From: an uncultured bacterium
GTDB taxonomy: Bacteria; Bacillota; Clostridia; Oscillospirales; Oscillospiraceae
DNA: 54,739 bases
Direction of reading: 5' to 3'
NCBI GenBank assembly: GCA_949293245.1
Contig: CASFCS010000009.1
Location: forward strand, 1-54,739
Shown here: positions 1-10,800 of the stretch, one piece after another
How the letters are laid out: every line of letters begins with the position of its first letter
Numbering within the stretch: position 1 is the stretch's first letter
The notes under the pieces: model-generated
Seen by the model: only the letters and a program-made list of their open reading frames with translations
Told to the model about the DNA's origin: nothing
Databases searched by the model: none
Made by a program: the position numbers and the translations under genes

Positions 1-151
1 TTTTCCCCAGCGCGCCGTCGTCGGGCTGGACATAGCGGCGCAGGTTGGGGTTGTTGGCCCCGGTGGAGTGGACCATCACCCCCTTGGGCGCGATGGTGCT
101 CCCCGCCTTATAGCAGTCGCTGCTGGTAAAAAGACACGGGACGATGTTCAT
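1..151 (-). CDS. Endolysin, N-acetylmuramoyl-L-alanine amidase (N-terminal fragment)
   Basis: Only the first 50 codons are in the window; the gene runs off the left edge. The start is ATG at 151 behind a GGAGGGG ribosome site, overlapping the holin stop as ATGA. The visible part (MNIVPCLFTSSDCY..., then KGVMVHSTGANNPNLRRYV) matches the beginning of amidase_2 / peptidoglycan-recognition-type amidases. The His in MVHSTG would be the first zinc ligand. Family role: cleaves the lactyl-peptide bond of peptidoglycan to lyse the host. It is the last visible gene of the lysis cassette, translationally coupled to the LLH-type holin. Confidence 0.8.
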   Translation of the reverse strand, partial: MNIVPCLFTSSDCYKAGSTIAPKGVMVHSTGANNPNLRRYVQPDDGALGK

Positions 152-498
152 ACCGTCCCCTCCACAAACGCCTTGACGGCCTGGTTGGTATCCAGCATCT
201 CCCGCATCTCCTCCAGGGCCTCATCCACCATATTGCTGAACAGCTCAAAAGAGATCAGCTTTGCCAGCCACGGGAAGCGCGTCACGAACAGGTCATAGAC
301 CTGCCGCAGCTTCAGCTGCCCGGTTCCACCGCCCAGGTCCTTCTCCGCCTCCGTGACAGCCCACAAAAGCCACTCCCGGACCTTTGAAAGCTGCGCCTCC
401 GTGGGCAGCCCCACAAAGCGCGCCACGGCCACAGCGGCCACGGCCACGACAGCGATTGCCGCCACAATGATGGGCCAGTTTTCCAGGATAAATTCCAT
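148..498 (-). CDS. Phage holin, LL-H family
   Basis: 116 residues from ATG at 498. An ATG two codons upstream sits only 2 bases from the AGGAGG, whereas this one is 8 bases away. One strongly hydrophobic N-terminal segment (about residues 5-28, Ala/Val-rich) is followed by a charged helical tail (EAQLSKVREWLLWAVTEAEK). This is the layout of the LLH holin family (Phage_holin_6). Role: timed permeabilisation of the membrane so the endolysin reaches the wall. It lies directly upstream of, and overlaps, the amidase gene, and follows two other small membrane-protein genes. Confidence 0.82.
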   Translation of the reverse strand: MEFILENWPIIVAAIAVVAVAAVAVARFVGLPTEAQLSKVREWLLWAVTEAEKDLGGGTGQLKLRQVYDLFVTRFPWLAKLISFELFSNMVDEALEEMREMLDTNQAVKAFVEGTV

Positions 499-514
499 GC
501 TCATTTCCTCCTTT

Positions 515-778
515 TCAGCAGTCGCGTTTTACTTCCTTCTTGGAATTGTTGGTGCCGAATACGGGGCCGTCGTTGTGTTCAAAGATGTTTTGCACCGTCT
601 TTAGAACATTCACCCCAAGTATCGTTTCAATGGCCTGTTGGGAGAGTTCCACCACCGGGAACACCTGTCCCAGCCGAACGGTGGCATAAAGAGCAATCAG
701 GTACGATACCGACACCCACCCCAGGGCCGCCAGCTGAGTGGTGATGAACAGGATGCGCGTCACGGAGCGGGCGGACAT
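515..778 (-). CDS. Small phage membrane protein of the lysis cassette
   Basis: 87 residues from ATG at 778, preceded by ACGGAGGAAAGCGA. One long hydrophobic stretch covers about residues 7-34 (ILFITTQLAALGWVSVSYLI). The remainder is soluble and ends in a basic/polar tail (NNSKKEVKRDC). The family is not recognised. Its position between the transmembrane/coiled-coil protein and the LLH holin suggests a second holin, an antiholin or another lysis-timing membrane protein, but nothing in the sequence proves that. Confidence 0.6.
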   Translation of the reverse strand: MSARSVTRILFITTQLAALGWVSVSYLIALYATVRLGQVFPVVELSQQAIETILGVNVLKTVQNIFEHNDGPVFGTNNSKKEVKRDC

Positions 779-791
779 TCGCTTTCCTCCG

Positions 792-1055
792 TTAGCCATT
801 CTTTTCCTTGGCCTCCAGCACGGTAATTCTGTGTTCGTGGTTATCGAGTTCGGCCTGATGCTTTTCGTTGATCTCGCCTTGCTCTTTCAGATGGTCCTTG
901 TACCGCCCCTGGAACTTCTCCAGCCCCTCGGTGAAATGCTCCATTTTGGTGGTTAGCTTGGTGAGGGTTCCGTTGAGTTTCACCATAGGACCGCTGACCG
1001 AGATTATCAGCCCTACGAGTACGACAATAACGCTGACCACTTCCCATTCGCCCAT
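792..1055 (-). CDS. Small membrane protein with coiled coil (lysis cassette)
   Basis: 87 residues from ATG at 1055 (a GTG three codons upstream is the alternative). The N-terminal transmembrane segment is at about residues 6-24 (EVVSVIVVLVGLIISVSGP). It is followed by a long heptad-like region (LTKLTTKMEHFTEGLEKFQG, ending HEHRITVLEAKEKNG). A single anchor plus coiled coil is common in phage haemolysin-XhlA-like and bacteriocin-type lysis proteins; the exact family is not established. It is the first gene of the lysis group and lies directly behind the late-promoter-like element at 1079-1114. Confidence 0.65.
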   Translation of the reverse strand: MGEWEVVSVIVVLVGLIISVSGPMVKLNGTLTKLTTKMEHFTEGLEKFQGRYKDHLKEQGEINEKHQAELDNHEHRITVLEAKEKNG

Positions 1056-1078
1056 ATCTGTCACCGCCTTTCCAATCG

Positions 1079-1114
1079 AGCATATCAGAACAGGAAAGGG
1101 ATTGCGCCCCGAAA
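1079..1114 (-). promoter_or_regulatory. Late-promoter-like element, copy 1 (before lysis genes)
   Basis: Read on the minus strand it is TTTCGGGGCGCAAT, then exactly 12 bases, then CTGATATGCT. The same two blocks with the same 12-base gap occur at 24107-24142 and 28651-28686, always just upstream of a late gene block. The TGATAT block sits where a -10 box would be. The GC-rich block at the -35 position is unlike TTGACA, which suggests a phage-specific activator or sigma factor. The promoter function is inferred. Confidence 0.6.
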
Positions 1115-1145
1115 AGATAGAAAATTTTGAAAGAGAGGGTTTCCT

Positions 1146-1844
1146 ATGAAAATTGCCATTTGGTGCGGCTGTATTGTAGTTTACAGCGTGGTCGTCACCG
1201 CGTGCCGGTTGGGCGGCGTTACCTTTGGGGCACTCCCTACGGCTCTGCTGTTCCTGCTTTTGGTCATCCTACCGGCCCCGCTCCTGTGCAGGGTATGGGA
1301 CAGAAAGGGAAAGAAAACGGAGAAAGCCGCCTGGCCCGCTCCTGGCAGTAAGCTGTGCGGAACTCCATTTGTGCGCGCCGGTGAGGGTGTCCCCGCCGGG
1401 CAGGATGCAGCGCCAGCAGAGAAAAGAGCGCGGCGCACCCGTCTGGAAATCGGCCTTGCCGTGGCCTGTGCAGTTCTGGTTGTCACATCCTCCGTCCTCG
1501 GGTATAAGGTCTACGAGTTTAGGTCGATGGCAATAGACTTTATCCAGGTCAACGCCGACATGCTGGAGGAGAATACAGCCTTGCGGGAAGAAATAGGCGC
1601 GCTGAAGGATGCACAGACCGCCAGCGCCAGCATGACCGGAATTGACGATTTTACGGCTGGGTATCTGGAGGAGCGAGAAAACAGAGGGCTGCCCTACTAT
1701 GTCGCCAGCGTGAACAGCGACATATACCACCGCTCGTCTTGCGATTATGTGGAAAACATCCTGGAGCAGAACCGCACCTACTATCTTTCGGAGGCGGACG
1801 CCGTTGTAGACGGCAAACATCCGTGTTCCGTCTGCAATCCATAA
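1146..1844 (+). CDS. Membrane protein with Ada-like Cys motif, opposite strand in late region
   Basis: 232 residues. Hydrophobic segments lie at about 3-20, 27-48 and 101-120, followed by a short coiled coil (about 141-157). The C-terminal domain has H195, C199 and a C227-x2-C230 pair, similar to the small Cys/His domains related to the Ada metal-binding region. It is the only plus-strand gene within the late block and has its own terminator, the usual sign of a moron or lysogenic-conversion gene. Residues 167-177 (DDFTAGYLEER) closely match two copies of NDFTxxYLERR at the N-terminus of the neighbouring giant polyvalent protein, with different synonymous codons. Function is unknown; interference with superinfecting phage is one speculative idea. 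Confidence 0.75.
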   Translation: MKIAIWCGCIVVYSVVVTACRLGGVTFGALPTALLFLLLVILPAPLLCRVWDRKGKKTEKAAWPAPGSKLCGTPFVRAGEGVPAGQDAAPAEKRARRTRLEIGLAVACAVLVVTSSVLGYKVYEFRSMAIDFIQVNADMLEENTALREEIGALKDAQTASASMTGIDDFTAGYLEERENRGLPYYVASVNSDIYHRSSCDYVENILEQNRTYYLSEADAVVDGKHPCSVCNP

Positions 1845-1846
1845 GC

Positions 1847-1874
1847 AAAGGGCCGGGAGTAATCCCGGCCCTTT
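1847..1874. terminator. Bidirectional terminator
   Basis: AAAGGGCCGGGA, loop GTAA, TCCCGGCCCTTT, with T-rich DNA on both sides. It separates the plus-strand membrane protein gene from the convergent 3' end of the giant minus-strand gene and could serve both. Confidence 0.85.
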
Positions 1875-1878
1875 CGCT

Positions 1879-4800
1879 TTACTGGTAGGGGTTGTTGTCT
1901 GCTTTCCAGCCCTTGTTAGTGCTTTGCCAAAGATAGGCCCGCCCCTCGTCGGACAGCCCGGTGAGCATGTCGATGGCGGCCTGTGCCTCTGCCTGGTCGA
2001 TGCTGCCGTTGCGTTTCTCCGGGTCCTCATTCTCTGCGTCTGCGATTTCCCGCGCCGCCAGATAAAGCAGGTAGTCCGCCTCGCTGATGCCATAGGCGGC
2101 TCCCGCGTCGATTTTTTCCCGGAGGGTCAGCCCGGCGTCCGTCCCGACGGTCAGGTTGTAAAGGTCCTCCTCCACCGCAGCCCGCTGTTCCGCGTTGGCC
2201 GCGCTCCACACCGGAGAACTGGAGATTTGCCCGTACAGCCGGTCATAGGTCCGCTCCTGGGTTGGCGTCAGATACCGGCGCGTCAGGTCAGACACGCTCT
2301 CCACGCCCTGTTCCTCCTTCATCCGGCTCTCCATTGCCGTCCTGATCTGCTCCTCCGTGACGCCGTTTGCCACCATGTCATCGTAGATGATCTCGTATGC
2401 CTCCGGGTCGTTCACGCTGGCGGCATAGAGGATGTTCATGAAGTTGCTGCGGTTTCCCTGGTATCCCATGTTCAGCAGCGCCTTGTCAATCTCATATTGC
2501 AGCAGATAGTTGTCCGTTTCAATGGCCGCCGTCGTGACCACCGCCTGCACATCCCGTTTCAGGTTGGCGACGGGCAGGCCGAACAACCGCGCCACTTCCG
2601 CCAGCATGTTGGCCGATGCCCCGGCGATGCTGTACCGCCCCTCGCCGGAGAGCGCCTTTCTCATGTTGGAGAACGCCGTCCAGACCTGCTCCACGGCCTC
2701 CATGTCCATCCGCGTCACATCAAACCCCTGGGCGATGGATACCAGGTCCTTGAAGTAGGGCATGTAGGCGAGCGGGTTATAGTTGGCCTCCAGGTTCCCG
2801 CTCCAAAAGCTGTTCCAGTAGTCCAGGAAAGTTTCCTCGTCCCCGGTAAATCCGGTGAACGCCTGGAAAACCTTCTCCCAGTAGTCGGTTTCCTTGTCGT
2901 CGTCCCGCAGGCCGTCGATGATGGACTGCATAATGGCGTTGACCGTGAAGGACACCACAAGGGCCGTGGAGGTCCTTGCAAGCGCCTTTCCGGCTCTGCT
3001 GCGCGCCTCCTGTCCCGTTGCGTGGCGCAGGTCATACACCGCGTTCACGAACATGTTGTAGGTCTTGGTCGGCTCGCCCATGAAGGAGGTGGACATCTTG
3101 GTCAGCCCATCCGGCGAGCGCATGATCTGGGACCTCTGGAGAATGCCGTCCACCACTTGGGTCTGGTCGATAATCTCCCCAAAGCGTTCTGCCACGGCGC
3201 GGTAAAACGCCTCTGTCCCGGGCTTCAATTCGGTCCTGCGGTCTCTGGTTTCTGCCTCTACCGCGTTCCACAGGCGCGCCCACGCAAAGCTGTCCGCCTT
3301 TCCGGCCCCGGCCATGCCCGCCTGCCGCAGCTTCTCCAACCGGCTGTCGCTGCCCAGCAGCACGTCTTTCATCTGCCGTCCGGTGTTGATATCGAAATAG
3401 CCCCAGTCCTTCCAGCGGGCAATGGGGGCATACTGCATCACGCGCTCCCAGTTCCCGCGCCGCACGGTCCCGGCCATCAGGTACTTGGCATCCAGGGTGT
3501 TCAGCGCCCGCAGGATAGCCGTGGGCTGCTGGAGGATGACGCGCAGGTTTGCGGCCACGGCGGCGGCCTTGTAGTTGCCCACGATGCCGTCCATGAAATT
3601 CCCGCTCCCAGTGGTGCGCACGCCTTGGTTCAGGTCGTCCACCAGCTTGTTCAGGTAGGCGTTGCCGTTCCTTCCGAACACCCGCTCGATAACGCTCTTA
3701 ACCGTGCCGGTCCGGTTCCCCTCGCTGTCCCGATAGGTAAAATCGCGGATACGCCGCACATTTTCCATGGTGGGCAGCCACGCCGCATAGGTCGCCATGT
3801 CATTGACATGGGATGCAAAGATGTCAAAGATGCTCCCCACCATAACGGCGTTGTTGGCGTTGGGGTTGGTGCCCTTCGTGAACCCGCGCCCGGCGATGGT
3901 CTGTGCCTGTGCCTCTTTGGCGATGTCCTGCCGGGTCTGGTTCCGGTCCACCTGGATGGGGAAGTAGTCCGGCTCCGTGAACTTCCGGTATCCATACACC
4001 TCCATGCTGGCCTCGTTGCCCAGGTCCGCCAGCTGGCCGCCCATATACTTTTGCAGGGCGTCCGCAATTTTGACCTGTTCCTCTGTCAGCACGCCGGTGA
4101 TCTCCGCCAGGTCCTCGATGCTCACATGCACCGCGTCGGCCCGGCGGTTTTCCCGCAGGCCGCGTCCGCCCCGCACCGTGTCTGGCCGGATGCCGCCGGT
4201 GAAGATATGCTCTTGCGCCTGCTTGCGTTTCATCAGTTCATACAGGGCCATGACCTGTGCCGTGGACATGGTGACTTTCTGGCCGTCGATGTCAAAGGTG
4301 TGCATCTCCCGCTCCAGCTGCCCCACATTTGTCTTGCCGATGATGTCCTGGGTCGCCTGCTGGGCGCTGCGCATGATCTCGATGTGCCGGTCCTGGGCGG
4401 AGCGGAGCATCTGGAAAAGCGCATCCCCGGTTTTGCCCAGGCGGTGGAAATACCCCTGTGGGGTCAGCATGTCCAGGTTGACCAGCTTGTCCACCTTGCC
4501 CAGCACGCCCCGCCAGTCGCCCCGGTCCTGCCGCAGGATGTTGTCGTTCCTGATACCCTCGGCCACCTGGGAAATGGTCTGGAACCGGGAGGCCCCCAGC
4601 ATCCGGTTGGCCGTGCGGACCGATGCCTCCACCGCCCGAATGGCAGCCCATACCGTGGTGAGCTGGCCGGTTCCCATTTCCGCCAACGGGGTATCCCGCA
4701 TAGCCTCCAACTCGCTGAGATTGTCCATCAGGTCGGGGTCCAGCACCAGGGTGTAGTCGGACCCCTCCTTGGCGATGTCGGCATACGCCTGCCGCAGCGC

Positions 4801-7800
4801 CCGGAACGCCTCCGTGCGCTTGGTGGGGTCGCCGTTTCCGCCCTTTCTCCGCTTGCCGGTGGCCGGGTCCACGGTGTAGACGCTCTCCAGGTTGATGGCG
4901 TCCAGCATACTGGCCACGGCCTGGCGCAGGCCCTCCGGGATATGCTGCTTGTCACTGGGCCGCAGCAGCTTCCTGGACAGCTCACTGGCGTGCCGGGAGA
5001 TGCGGGCCCGCAGCTCCCTGGCGTTCCGGCGCTCCCGCGAAGCGGCATCCCTGGCGGCATGCCGCGTTTTCAGACGGTCGATCTGTCGCTTCCTGGTCTC
5101 CCGTTCCCGCTGGATAGTCCGCTGCACCCGCTCCCGGTTCTGCTGCCGCAGCTGGGCCAGCCGGGCGTCATTTCGCTCCCGCTGCTCCGCCAGCCTCCGG
5201 CGTCCGGCGGCCTTGGCCTCGTCCAGCTTGGCGGCCTGCCGGTCGGCAAAGGTCCTGCGGGTCTGGGGCAGGTCGAAAAACCGCTCCATGATCTCGTTGG
5301 ACACATCCACCACGGCGGCGTCCAGGTAGGCCCCGAATGGGTTTCGCTCCTCCACGGAGTAGATCCCGTCCAGGACCTCCTCGATCAGGCGCAGCTGATC
5401 CATGGGGTGGCTGACCCGCTGCTCGTCGAAGAACTCCGGCCACAGGTAGGACGCCTCCTGGAACACCTGGTCGATGTTGGTCGCGCCCTTGCCTAGGTTC
5501 ATTCTGCCGAAGTTCTTCTTCCGGAACGCTCCATAGTCCGGGATGTCCCGGCTGTCCTCCTGGGAGACGGTCAGTTTGGTGGTGCGGAAGTAGTCCCGCA
5601 GGTCCTTGTACTGCCGGTAAAACTCGTCGTCCCGCACACTGGCATTCTCCACGATCTTGCGGGCGATGGCGTCTGACCGGCGGCGGGCCCCGGTGTAGGT
5701 CAGCTCGTCCCTCCCATCCCTGCCGCTGGCGATGTAGTCATAAAGGCCCTGCAAGTCCCCGGTGATATCCTCGGCGGTCAGGTCCGCATTGTAGGTGCGG
5801 ATCAGCTCCCGCGCTGCCCGCTCCACCGCCTTTTTGTCGGTGGTCACCCGCTCCGTGCGCCGGGTCTGGCCCCTCCAGTATTCCACCCGCTCCCGCAGCA
5901 GTGCGTTCTCCTCTTGCAAGGCCGCGTTCTCCCGCAGGATGTCGCTGCCCTTGATGGAACGCCGGATGTCCAGGTCGCTGGTGGGGGTCTGGTTAGTGGT
6001 GTTTTTTACCTGCTCCGGGCGCAGTGCAATCCAGGTTTCCACGCTGCGTCCAAAACTTCCGGCATCTTCCAGAATATGCACGCCGTCGTAGCGGCTCTTG
6101 GAGAAATAGTCGTTCAGCAACGCCTTTACCGATTGTCTGGCCTCCCCCTCCTCCACTTTCCAGCGGGTCAAAATTTCATCCAGTTCACCGGTGATATGGC
6201 GCATAACCTCTTCTTCGGTGATGCGTCCAGCGGCGTAGTCATCGTAGTTTTCCTCATACCAGGCGTCGCTCCGAGCCTCCGCCGCCTCGTACTCCTCATG
6301 GAACGCCCGCTCGATTTCACGCACTTTTGCCTCTGCTTCTGTATATCCCTGGATGTTCTCTCGATACCAAGCCGACAACTCCGCACGATCTCGGACAGAC
6401 AGCGGGTTTGTGATGTTGGCGTACAGTTTCATTTGCCGCTTGCCGCGCAATCCAATATCCTCCGCCGTCGGCTTAAGGAACACGCCGGATGGCGTTTCGC
6501 TGTCGGTTGTTCCCGCCCCTACGTGTCTGGGGTCAAAGACAGTAAAATCTCCGTCAGTTTGGTGGTAAAGGACAAGCAGCCTGCCCTCCGCATCCACCAC
6601 CTTGCTGTCCCGGAAAAACTCCTGCTGCTCCTGCGTCAGCTCCCGGCCCTGGCTGTCCGTGGGTTTCAGAGAGAAGCGGGCCCCCTCCACGCTGTTCACC
6701 TTTGCCAGCCGGTCCGTATCGTTTCCAGACTTATACTCCAGTACCCGCATACCGGCCCGCTCTGCGTCCGCCCGCAGCTTTGCGTCCATATTGTCCGGTA
6801 CAACAGCAGCCAGCACTTCGTCGAAGCTCACGGCGCGCCGGGGCTTTGCCTCGAAGTATTCGGTGGGGAGCTCTGCCGCGGAGCGATAAATTGCCTGGAG
6901 GTCCTGCGCGGTCTGGGAGCTGATTTTATACCCTTCCCCGGAGAAGGTCCGCATGATGGCGTCCACGGTTTTCTTTCCTTTGGCCGCCTCCAGCATGACG
7001 CTGCCGATAATGTCGCTCTCCTCGAAAGAGTTGCTGGAGTGCGCCTTGTTGGTCTGCTTTACCCTCTGGATGATGTCGCTGATCTGCTCGTCAATGGCGG
7101 TTACCTGGGCGGTGTAGGTGTCATCATCCACGGTGCCCAGCCGTCCGCTGTCATCCCGGATTTCCTGGACGCTCCCATACTGCGACGTAGCCACGGATTG
7201 CAGGGTCTTGGCACTCACGCCCCAAACCTGACCGCCGCGCTCGTCCTGGGTTTCCTTCATGGCCCGAACAATATTTTCCAGAGTGTAGGCATAGTGAAGC
7301 TGGGAGAAGCTGCGCGGGTTGCCGGAAGCGGTGAAAAGGTCCCTGCCGTTGTAGATGCCCACCTGTTTCTCCGCCCCGTCCAGAAGGTCATCCAGCCACC
7401 TATTATAGGCGTCTTTGTCTACCTTTGCCCGGATGGCGTCATCTGTCGCCGCGGTATCGATGCCCTCCGTAACAGTTTCTGCCCCCTTGGAAAGGTATCT
7501 GCGAAGCCCCGCGAGCGCTCCATTGACAAGGGAGCCGTTCTCCATCGCGTTGTCTGCCTGCTCGCTCGTCATGCCATAGTCCAGAAGATAGGCGCGGTAG
7601 GCGTTCTCCATGGCCTCCCCGTGCCGCTCCATCCAAATCCTCCGGGGCATGGGGGCGTGGTGCTCCTGTGTTCGCAAATCCTGTACCGCATCATCCCCAA
7701 GATGCTCCAGGAGAAAGTCGTACTGTCTGATGGTGTCATCATCCAGCCGGTCAACGCGTCTATATCGGATAGGCTCGACGGCTCCCTGGCCGGTCTCCTC

Positions 7801-10800
7801 CAGATAGATGTTCATCATCTTGGAGTTGTCCCGCCAGCCCTCCAGGATGCCGGATACACCGCCCTTGCGGTTCATCTCGTCCTCCAGGTAGTTTCCTACG
7901 GGATAGAGGGGGTCTGCGAAGTCGCGTCCCATCCGCTTCTCCAGGTCATAGTACATCCGGCGGAGCTTGGTCTGCACCCGCTCGCTGGCCTCATACTCCA
8001 CCCTGGGGGCCGTCGGTGTATATGCATCTCCGCCATACACCCGGTTGTCACTATTGCTCTGGGGGTCGATGCTGGCCTTGCCGAACACCAGGGAGATGGG
8101 CCCGTACTTGGCATGTCCCTGCTGTGCCTGAACAATAGCGATGGAGGGCATAGGAAGCCCGCCAAGACGAAGCGCGTCCCTTAAATTCTGCTCCGTCAGG
8201 TTGTGCAGGGCCAGCAGCGTGCCGTTGTCCTCCACAGCAGATTTCATAGAAAACCTGGTGTTTCCGGTAACATCTCCGGCTTCCAGCCCCAGCCGCTCCA
8301 GACCGGCCTCGTCCAGAGGACCACCCTGCCTCTGCATAGGCTCGACACCCGCCTCCCGGCAAATGGCGTCGGTCTCCGCGTCGGTCAGGATACGGCGCAC
8401 ACGCATGGCCCCCGTGATAATCCAGGGAACGGTGTCCGGGTTGGGGTTGGTCCGGTAGCGGTAATAGCCGTCGGTGGGCAGCTTGGGCAGACCTGCGTAA
8501 GAGTGGCGGAACTTCCCGTTTTCCGTGTAGCCGTAGGACATGGCTTCCTCCTGGTAGTCCACATCCATGGCATACTCGCATTCCGCCCATACGAAGTTGG
8601 CAGGGAACAGGTCCTTCACGCCGGTTTCCGGGTTTTTCCTGGCAAACTGCTTCGCCAGGGGGATGTCGCCCAGGTGCCAGCCGGGGCGGAACGCCAGGCT
8701 GCTCTTTGCCGCATTGGTCCCCTTGCCGCCCGCCTGCACCTGCATACGCCCGGTCTTGGAGGGCGGGGCCGCCTGCCCAATATCCGCATCCAGCCATACG
8801 CCCACCGGTGTGCCAGCGCCGCCAGGGTTTGCCACCATAGGAGGATAGAGCTGCCCGTCCTTTGCGTAGAACACCTTGTATGCCACGCCGGTTTTCTTGG
8901 GCGGTTCCTCCTCGCGCAGGGAATACCGGGTGGCCCTGTCGGACAGCTCGACCCGCTGTCCTTCCTCTGTGGCAAGATATTGCGCCGCCCGCTCCACTCC
9001 GGCACTCCTGCGCAGGGGGCGCACCTCGGACCCGTCCTCCCGGACCGTCACGGCGCGCCCGTTCCGGATCACCTGTCTGGTCCCATTGCCTCCGGAAACT
9101 TTGCTCCGCGCTGCATCCAACGCGATCTCCCACAGCCGGGCAGCTTCCTCCAATGTGGCCATATCCACACCGTACTCATTCCTGGCTGCCCGATCCTGGT
9201 CCCCTTGCCCATGGAACAGAGACTTGACGCGCCGGATAAAGTCCTTCAACGCATCCAATACACGGCGGGCCACACTGCGGTTTTCCCGGGCCAGCGCTTC
9301 AAATCTGGAGGGGTCCACAGTCAAAGCCTCAGTAAAATCTGCCGCGATCTCATCCATGGCCTGCTCCGTGGTCAGATTAACGCCGCTCTCCGCATACCTG
9401 GCCCTATAGCGCTCCACCAGCGCGGCTGTAGAGCCGTCCCGCTCCGCCATTGCATTCATGGCGTAGTCTCGGTATGCTCTGTAAGCCTCCGGCGCAATCT
9501 CTTGGAGTCGGTGGGTGATTTCGTGTCTTGCAACCACCTCGCCCGCATTTTCCGCATCCGCCGCGATGTAGACGGTCCCGTTGCTGTACCAGCCGTTGGC
9601 CCCTCCCTCGCCGGTGGCGGCGGTGACGGTGATCTTGGTACCGGTGGCCCGGCCCAGGGCATTGTAGAAGCGCACAGTGTCCTGTGACAGGTTCCGGGAG
9701 TGCTCGCTGGGAATGAAGCCCGCCTCGTCCCCGTAGACGGTGGCGAGCTGCACGCCCTCCCGCTCCCGCTGGAGACTGGCCGCCGCGTCGTTCTGCCCGG
9801 CGGTGTAGGCGGCATAACGCTGGGCCTCGTTCAGCCCCTCCGTGTACTCACTGCGCACCTTTCCCACGTCAAGCCCCGACACACCAGCCTCATAGTAAGC
9901 GGAAAAACCTGCATAGAAGCTGCCCGCATCCACACTCCCGTCATACACCGCGGTCAGTGCTTTCTGCCCGCTCTCACCAAACCCGGACGCCTCCGCGGCC
10001 CGGCGCATCCGGGACATATCATAGGCGGCCTGGGCGGCGGTACGTCCGGCGCTCTCCTGTGACGTCCCAGGGGCCGCTTCCTGTTGCACCTGTCCTCCGT
10101 CCACCGCGCTCTCGGAAACCTCGCTCCCCCGCCTTGCAAGGGCGCGGATATCGCTCTTGACCCGGCTGAGGGGGGCGTCCGTGTTGATGGATTCCCCCGT
10201 CAGCTCAGTCAGAAGCGCCAGCGCCTCCTCATTCCGGGCAATGCGGGCCGCCTGATTCCCGCTGATCTCCTCCCCGCGCACCAGCATCTCCACCGCCTGC
10301 CGGGTGGCCTCCGGGATGATACTGTCAATTTCCCCCTCATTTTGAGACTGTACCGGACCCTCCTGGGTGGTGGTTTCCAAAACAGGGGTATTTTTGACGT
10401 CGTTCTCCTGGGTCAGCTGCTGGTTGTATCGGTTGTAGGCCGCGTTGGTAGCACCATTCACACCGTTCACTACGCCGCCCATGACGCCGCCGGAGATGGC
10501 CCCGCCAACACCGGCCTGGACTACCTGGCCGATCAGATCCATGAACGCCTGTCGCTCCGCATCCTCTCGGCTCATACCCTGGGCCACATACTCCGCCACG
10601 GCCACGTCGAAGTTGGAGTTGTCCCCCATGATGGCCGCGTCCGCCAGTATGTTGGCGATTTCCGTGAAGGTCTCCTCGCTGGCCTCAACGCCCGCCTGCT
10701 TGGCGGTCTCTTTGAGCCAGCTCTGCCAGCCCGTCACGCTCTTGGTCGCCAGTAGGTTGTCGATGCTCACCTTCTCAAAGATGGCCTCAAAGGCACCGGC

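Noticed and set aside
1924-5496. Very long open frame (over 1,100 codons) on the plus strand opposite the giant gene; similar long antisense frames at 5914-8184, 24335-28156 and, on the minus strand, 42771-44501.
   Set aside because: They lie antisense to clearly coding genes, have His/Val/Leu/Gly-rich composition typical of the complement of G+C-rich codons, lack RBS and known domains.
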